In this document: piece after piece, positions 17,678 through 21,430 of the stretch | How the letters are laid out: each line of letters starts with the position of its first letter | How positions within the stretch are numbered: the stretch's first letter is position 1 | NCBI GenBank assembly: GCA_023415655.1 | Contig: JAEZKD010000185.1 | Coordinates: 1 to 21,430 of the forward strand | Direction: 5' to 3' | DNA: 21,430 bases | DNA from: Bacillota bacterium | GTDB lineage: Bacteria > Bacillota > Clostridia > Lachnospirales > Lachnospiraceae | Position numbers and translations under genes: made by a program | The notes under the pieces: model-generated | Databases searched by the model: none | What the model was told of the DNA's origin: nothing | What the model saw: only the letters and a program-made list of their open reading frames with translations

Positions 17678-18739
17678 ATGTTTACAGCGGATATCAAATA
17701 TGTAAAACCACTAGGAAGAACCTATTATGTAGATAAGGTCAGATGGCTTGCGTTCTCTGGAACTGGAGTTGAGTTTGAATATACAGGTAAGAAGATAGAG
17801 ATTACTCTAGTAGGTGATAATTCGGTTCTTGTAGAGGATAACTATGGAAATCTGGCGAGAATTGGTATTTTCGTCAATGGTGAGCGAGTACTTGATACTC
17901 AGATGGATCAGCTTGAAAAGACAGTTACAATTTTGATTAGTAAACAATCTAAGTCTGCGATTGTAGCTGTTATCAAATTATCTGAATGTGCCATGTCTAC
18001 GGTTGGTATTAAACAGATTGAGGTTGAGAAGGATGGTATCATATTTCCAACCAAGGAAAAACAGCATAAAATTGAGGTAATTGGAGATTCAATTACCTGT
18101 GGGTATGGGATTGATGATGAGAATGAACAGCATCATTTTACGACTATGACAGAGGATGTAACAAAGGCCTATGCATATCAAACCATACAAGCCTTAGATG
18201 CAGATTATAGTATTGTTTCAATCAGTGGGTATGGAATTATCTCAGGATATACTGATACTGGTGTAAAGAATGAAATTGGGATACTACCGAGATATTATGA
18301 CAAGATGGGATTTTCCTACGGTAAATTTGCATTACAGTATGAACCACAAAATATAGCATGGGATTTTCGTCAATTTTGTCCTGATGTAATTGTTATTAAC
18401 CTTGGAACTAATGATGATAGTTATTGTCAAGAGGATATGTCCCGTCAGCAGGAATATCGTATGAAATATACTGAGTTTCTTCATGTAGTTCGTAAGAACA
18501 ACCCAGATGCTATGATTCTATGTACCCTAGGAATGATGGGAGACCGATTATATCAAAGTTTAGAACAAGCAGTTAGAGATTTTGTAGAACAAACTCAGGA
18601 TACAAAGATATACTGTATGCCGTTCGAGCCACAAAAAGAAGAAGATGGTTATGTGGCAGATTGGCATCCTACCGTCAAAACAAATACAAAAGCGGCTCAA
18701 AGGCTAACAAATCAGATCAAAAAAATTATGCACTGGTAG
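17678..18739 (+). CDS. CE2-type SGNH esterase (acetyl-xylan/oligosaccharide deacetylase-like)
   Basis: A 353-residue protein. Residues 1-~125 form a jelly-roll N-terminal domain (MFTADIKYVKPLGRTYY) as in carbohydrate esterase family 2, followed by an SGNH hydrolase domain. That domain contains the nucleophile Ser138 in IGDSITCGYG, the block II glycine in SGYG, Asn245 in LGTND, and Asp328/His330 in ADWHP. The family removes acetyl groups from sugars. An in-frame ATG at 17594, inside the helicase gene, lacks a ribosome site. ATG 17678 follows AGGAGG (17665-17670) and gives a sensible domain start. There is no signal peptide, so it should be cytosolic and act on imported acetylated oligosaccharides. 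It is probably co-transcribed with the helicase gene, an unexpected partner. Confidence 0.88.
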   Translation: MFTADIKYVKPLGRTYYVDKVRWLAFSGTGVEFEYTGKKIEITLVGDNSVLVEDNYGNLARIGIFVNGERVLDTQMDQLEKTVTILISKQSKSAIVAVIKLSECAMSTVGIKQIEVEKDGIIFPTKEKQHKIEVIGDSITCGYGIDDENEQHHFTTMTEDVTKAYAYQTIQALDADYSIVSISGYGIISGYTDTGVKNEIGILPRYYDKMGFSYGKFALQYEPQNIAWDFRQFCPDVIVINLGTNDDSYCQEDMSRQQEYRMKYTEFLHVVRKNNPDAMILCTLGMMGDRLYQSLEQAVRDFVEQTQDTKIYCMPFEPQKEEDGYVADWHPTVKTNTKAAQRLTNQIKKIMHW

Positions 18740-18747
18740 TTATTCGT

Positions 18748-18797
18748 ACTGTCCTATCCTTTGATTCGCTCAAATCAAAGGATAGGACAGTCTTTTT
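18748..18797 (+). terminator. Strong Rho-independent terminator after the CE2-type esterase
   Basis: A perfect 19-bp stem, ACTGTCCTATCCTTTGATT (18748-18766) against 18773-18791, a 6-base loop, then CTTTTT. Confidence 0.95.
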
Positions 18798-18849
18798 GAT
18801 GCTAGGTGTTAATATGTATATATGAACTAGAAAATATTTGAAAATCCTA

Positions 18850-18878
18850 TTGACAAAGGAGGAAAGATGTGGTTTAAT
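18850..18878 (+). promoter_or_regulatory. Sigma-A promoter for cysK
   Basis: TTGACA (18850-18855), 17 bases, TTTAAT (18873-18878). Just past the expected transcription start lies ATACTAG (18894-18900) followed by AAAAGTAGGAT. This loosely resembles ATACTAGGA (20680-20688) downstream of the rrf2 promoter and could be a shared regulator site (inference, weak). The leader to ATG 19013 is ~125 bases, and no T-box or SAM riboswitch is recognised in it. Confidence 0.65.
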
Positions 18879-19012
18879 TATATCATATTAATCATACTAG
18901 AAAAGTAGGATATAAAAATTCGGAAGAAATGACAGAAGAATTTATGGGATAAGAATAAATTAGGATAAGGACAAAAGTATAAGAATAAAATATGAAATCG
19001 GAGGATATTAGT

Positions 19013-19951
19013 ATGAGCAAAGTCAAACAGGGAATTTTACAGTTAGTAGGGAAGACACCATTAGTCGAAATTACAAATTATGAGAAACAAGAAGAATTAA
19101 AAGCAAGGATCGTTGTTAAACTTGAGTATTTTAATCCAGCTGGAAGTGTAAAGGATCGTATTGCATTAGCTATGATTGAAGATGCTGAGAAAAAAGGGCT
19201 GTTAAAACCAGGTTCTACTATCATTGAACCAACGAGTGGAAATACTGGAATCGGAATTGCAGCTGTTTCTGCAGCAAAGGGTTACAAAGCCATCTTAACA
19301 ATGCCAGAGACAATGAGTATTGAACGTAGAAAGCTATTAAAAGCATATGGTGCAACCGTTGTATTAACAGAGGGTGCTAAGGGAATGAAGGGTGCCATTG
19401 CAAAGGCAGAAGAGCTTACAAAAGAAATTGAAGGCTCAGTAATCCTAAGTCAGTTTACTAATTCTGCTAATCCAGAGGTTCATGAAAGAACAACAGGACC
19501 AGAGATTTATGATGATCTAGAGGGAGAAGTTGATATTTTTGTATCTGGTGTAGGTACTGGTGGAACAATCAGTGGTGCAGGAAGATATCTAAAATCAAAA
19601 AATCCTGCAATTAAAGTGGTTGCTGTAGAACCTTCGGCATCTCCAGTTCTATCCGAAGGAAAAGCAGGCCCTCATAAAATTCAAGGAATCGGTGCAGGTT
19701 TTATTCCTGATACATTGAATACAAAGATTTATGATGAAATCATTCAAGTTAGCAATGAAGCAGCATTTGAGACTGGCAGAAAAATTGCTCAAAGTGAAGG
19801 AATCTTAGTTGGGATTTCTTCCGGTGCGGCACTACATGCTGCAACAGAATTGGCAAAGCGTCCTGAGAATGAAGGGAAGACGATTGTAGTTATCCTTCCA
19901 GACACTGGAGAACGTTACTTATCTACTCAGCTTTTTGACTTTGAAGAATAA
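19013..19951 (+). CDS. cysK: Cysteine synthase A (O-acetylserine sulfhydrylase)
   Basis: A 312-residue PLP enzyme (fold type II) that makes cysteine from O-acetylserine and sulfide. Diagnostic residues are the PLP lysine Lys47 in GSVKDR, the substrate loop TSGNTG (74-79), the phosphate-binding GTGGT (181-185) and the C-terminal region ILVGISSGAA. Length matches the family. An in-frame ATG at 18992 has no ribosome site; CGGAGG (18999-19004) serves ATG 19013. It has its own promoter and is convergent with an Rrf2 regulator of the CymR/IscR type, a family that controls cysteine or Fe-S genes. Regulation by that neighbour is therefore likely but not shown. Confidence 0.95.
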   Translation: MSKVKQGILQLVGKTPLVEITNYEKQEELKARIVVKLEYFNPAGSVKDRIALAMIEDAEKKGLLKPGSTIIEPTSGNTGIGIAAVSAAKGYKAILTMPETMSIERRKLLKAYGATVVLTEGAKGMKGAIAKAEELTKEIEGSVILSQFTNSANPEVHERTTGPEIYDDLEGEVDIFVSGVGTGGTISGAGRYLKSKNPAIKVVAVEPSASPVLSEGKAGPHKIQGIGAGFIPDTLNTKIYDEIIQVSNEAAFETGRKIAQSEGILVGISSGAALHAATELAKRPENEGKTIVVILPDTGERYLSTQLFDFEE

Positions 19952-19961
19952 TGTTTACAAG

Positions 19962-20078
19962 GAGGCTGTCGCTTTCTTCTGATTTTGCTTACGATTGATG
20001 ATATTTTGTTTCCTTAGAGGTTACAAATGATCATTGATTGTAAGAAAGAATAAGAAGAGGTGGCAGCCTCTTTTTTTT
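19962..20078 (+). terminator. Unusually long hairpin with T tail after cysK
   Basis: GAGGCTG (19962-19968) pairs with CAGCCTC (20064-20070). Pairing with G-U contacts and small bulges continues inward for about 50 positions, including CTTAC and GATTGATGAT against ATGATCATTGATT and GTAAG. Eight T residues follow (20071-20078). This is far longer than a normal terminator, so it may be a terminator derived from a small inverted-repeat element. Confidence 0.7.
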
Positions 20079-20123
20079 CGAACAAGATGATTTGAAAATC
20101 CAATTCATCTTGTTCGAAAAAAA
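20072..20123. terminator. Bidirectional terminator between cysK and the Rrf2 gene
   Basis: TTTTTTTCGAACAAGATGA (20072-20090) pairs perfectly with 20105-20123 across a 14-base loop. On the minus strand it ends in T residues and lies 46 bases past the Rrf2 stop, so it should end that transcript. It overlaps the T tail of the cysK hairpin. Confidence 0.88.
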
Positions 20124-20168
20124 GGAATTGTAAGAAAGGGAAGTAAGCATCATCCCTTAATTGAAAAA

Positions 20169-20603
20169 CTAGATGATATAGTTATCTATTTTTGCAAAAT
20201 GCCATTGTACAAGATCAGCTAAGGTAATCGTATCAATGACAGATTTAATTGCATCATCAAGCTTTTGCCATAAAAGAAGGGTAACACAATTATCCTGACG
20301 CTCACATTCATTCACATCATCATCCAGACATGCAACTGGTGCAAGGCTGCCTTCTGTTAACCGAAGAATCATTCCAACGGTATATTGTTCTGGGGCTTTG
20401 GTTAACAAATACCCCCCCTGAGGACCACGGATACTCCGTACATATCCTGCTTTATTTAAAACAGAAACGATTTGTTCCAAATATTTATCTGAAATAGCTT
20501 GTCGAGCTGCGATATCTTTGATACGAACTGGTTCCCCGGTATTGTGAATTGCCATATCAAGCAGCATTCTAAGAGCATATCTTCCTTTTGTTGAGATTTT
20601 CAT
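20169..20603 (-). CDS. Rrf2-family transcriptional regulator with three cysteines (IscR/CymR-like)
   Basis: A 144-residue regulator with the Rrf2 start MKISTKGRYALR, a winged helix-turn-helix (IKDIAARQAISDKYLEQIV, residues ~28-46) and the wing RSIRGPQGGYLL. Cys92, Cys100 and Cys106 are close in position to the three [2Fe-2S] ligands of IscR (92, 98, 104), so a cluster-binding sensor is plausible; Bacillus CymR lacks these. ATG 20603 follows AAGGAG on the minus strand with ~10 bases spacing. Its promoter (20698-20726) overlaps an inverted repeat, suggesting autoregulation. Convergent cysK and the divergent DMT exporter are likely regulon members. Whether it is an IscR or a CymR in function cannot be decided from the sequence alone. 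Confidence 0.92.
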   Translation of the reverse strand: MKISTKGRYALRMLLDMAIHNTGEPVRIKDIAARQAISDKYLEQIVSVLNKAGYVRSIRGPQGGYLLTKAPEQYTVGMILRLTEGSLAPVACLDDDVNECERQDNCVTLLLWQKLDDAIKSVIDTITLADLVQWHFAKIDNYII

Positions 20604-20697
20604 ATAATCAATACTCCTTTACTGATATTTTGACATTACCAATCTAGTAGCTTCATTGATGATTTTAATTCTGACATAGATACTAGGAATAATATAT

Positions 20698-20726
20698 ATT
20701 GTACACTTAGTAGTAATATACGTCAA
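20698..20726 (-). promoter_or_regulatory. Sigma-A promoter for the Rrf2 regulator
   Basis: On the minus strand TTGACG (20726-20721), 17 bases, TACAAT (20703-20698). The -35 overlaps the left arm of the inverted repeat at 20724-20754. Confidence 0.75.
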
Positions 20727-20754
20727 TCCTAAAAGGTAGATGTATCTAGGATTG
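20724..20754. promoter_or_regulatory. Inverted repeat between divergent promoters, candidate Rrf2 operator
   Basis: CAATCCTA (20724-20731) and TAGGATTG (20747-20754) form a perfect 8-base inverted repeat over a 15-base spacer. A second palindrome, TAGATGTATCTA, lies at 20737-20748. Each arm runs into a -35 element: that of the Rrf2 gene on the left and that of the exporter gene on the right. Confidence 0.55.
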
Positions 20755-20780
20755 TTAATTTTTATCATATATGTTAAAAT
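20752..20780 (+). promoter_or_regulatory. Probable sigma-A promoter for the DMT exporter
   Basis: TTGTTA (20752-20757), 17 bases, TAAAAT (20775-20780), 39 bases upstream of the exporter ATG. Confidence 0.6.
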
Positions 20781-20819
20781 ACAAGTGTATAAATCAATAT
20801 TTGGAGTACGAGGATATCT

Positions 20820-21430
20820 ATGAAACATACATCAAAGAGAACAAACGCTCAAGTACAGATGATTTCATCAATGATAATATTTGGAACGATAAGTATATTT
20901 GTAAAGAGTATATCATTGTCTTCTGGAGAGATAGCACTATTTCGTGCGTTAATCGCTACAGCTGCTATCATCTGTTTTTTATTGGCATCAAAGAAACGAA
21001 TACAAATTAAGGTTACCAAACGAGAAGGAGTTTTGCTACTTTTCTCAGGAATTGCAATGGCATTTAATTGGATTTTACTTTTTCAAGCTTACCATTATAC
21101 CTCCGTTTCTATCGCAACGTTAAGCTATTATTTTTCACCAGTGATTGTAACAATTATGAGTTCTATCTTATTTCACGAAAAGTTAACGAAAAGGCAGTTG
21201 TTTTGTTTTATAATGACTTCCATCGGTCTAGTACTTGTTATGGACTTATCCTCTTTTCGAAGTGGTAGCAATGATTTGATTGGTGTTTTACTAGGGCTTG
21301 GTGCAGCGGTCTTATATGCGGTGGTTGTTCTTATCAACAAAGGGATTACCAATGTTACTGGGATTGAGAGAACCGTATGCCAATTTGGTGCAGCAATTGT
21401 AGTACTTCTTCCGTATGTGATAACTACAAC
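20820..21430 (+). CDS. DMT-superfamily (EamA-type) transporter, N-terminal part (runs off window)
   Basis: An open frame from ATG 20820 to the last base gives ~203 residues with no stop. It has about six hydrophobic segments and the EamA features: an N-terminal helix ending in FVKSISLSSGEIALFRALIA, then LFQAYHYTSVSIATLSYYFSP, a typical third-to-fourth helix motif, and LFHEKLTKRQ, the usual loop after helix four. A second repeat begins with GVLLGLGAAVLYAVVVLINK. GAGGA (20810-20814) precedes the ATG. The family exports metabolites; some members (E. coli EamA/YdeD) export cysteine and O-acetylserine. Because it is divergent from an Rrf2 regulator near cysK, a thiol or O-acetylserine exporter is a reasonable inference, but substrate is not readable from the sequence. 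Confidence 0.88.
   Translation, partial: MKHTSKRTNAQVQMISSMIIFGTISIFVKSISLSSGEIALFRALIATAAIICFLLASKKRIQIKVTKREGVLLLFSGIAMAFNWILLFQAYHYTSVSIATLSYYFSPVIVTIMSSILFHEKLTKRQLFCFIMTSIGLVLVMDLSSFRSGSNDLIGVLLGLGAAVLYAVVVLINKGITNVTGIERTVCQFGAAIVVLLPYVITT

Noticed and set aside
18867..18908. A 13-codon hydrophobic frame (MWFNYIILIILEK) behind AAGGAGG
   Set aside because: The ribosome-like sequence lies inside the -35/-10 spacer of the better supported cysK promoter, so it would not be on that transcript; no other support.
20771..21268. Two frames on the plus strand (20771-21010 and 21068-21268)
   Set aside because: They are out of frame with the continuous EamA-type transporter reading frame that starts at 20820 and explains the region.

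Overview
The window is low-GC, densely coded bacterial DNA of Firmicutes type: strong AGGAGG-like ribosome binding sites, TTGACA-17-TATAAT promoters and intrinsic terminators. The gene content (GH3 glycosidase, carbohydrate esterases, solute-binding lipoprotein with chemoreceptor, H+-pyrophosphatase) fits a motile, anaerobic, plant-polysaccharide-using clostridium of the Lachnospiraceae kind (Lachnoclostridium phytofermentans-like). That assignment is an inference from content, not from a search.

Layout. 1-1785: 3' end of a GH3 glycoside hydrolase and a CE1-type esterase, probably one operon, closed by a terminator. 2002-3231: a cytosolic M28 metallopeptidase with its own promoter and terminator. 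3388-4284: an AraC regulator with a GyrI-like effector domain. 4337-6069: a promoter carrying a palindrome, then a YczE-family membrane protein and an XRE-HTH protein fused to a RelA/SpoT-type HD hydrolase domain. This two-gene unit is followed at 6062-6145 by a decayed fragment of a second AraC/GyrI-like gene. 6253-9416: a consensus promoter driving a solute-binding lipoprotein and a methyl-accepting chemotaxis protein. 9606-10901: an FAD oxidoreductase with a C-terminal Rieske domain, whose ribosome binding site lies in a hairpin. A large bidirectional terminator (11011-11069) separates it from the convergent hppA (11170-13260, minus). Divergent from hppA are an Lhr-type helicase (13486-17616) and a CE2/SGNH esterase (17678-18739).

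The last 2.7 kb looks like a cysteine/Fe-S unit: cysK (19013-19951), a convergent three-cysteine Rrf2 regulator (20169-20603, minus), and, divergent from it, a DMT/EamA-family exporter (20820 to beyond the window end). An inverted repeat lies between the two divergent -35 elements, which suggests that the regulator controls itself and the exporter.

The points most worth follow-up are the YczE plus XRE-HD hydrolase unit with its operator and flanking AraC fossil, the dedicated binding-protein/chemoreceptor pair, the RBS-masking hairpin, and the Rrf2/exporter divergon. No tRNA, rRNA, CRISPR array, insertion sequence or recognisable riboswitch was seen.
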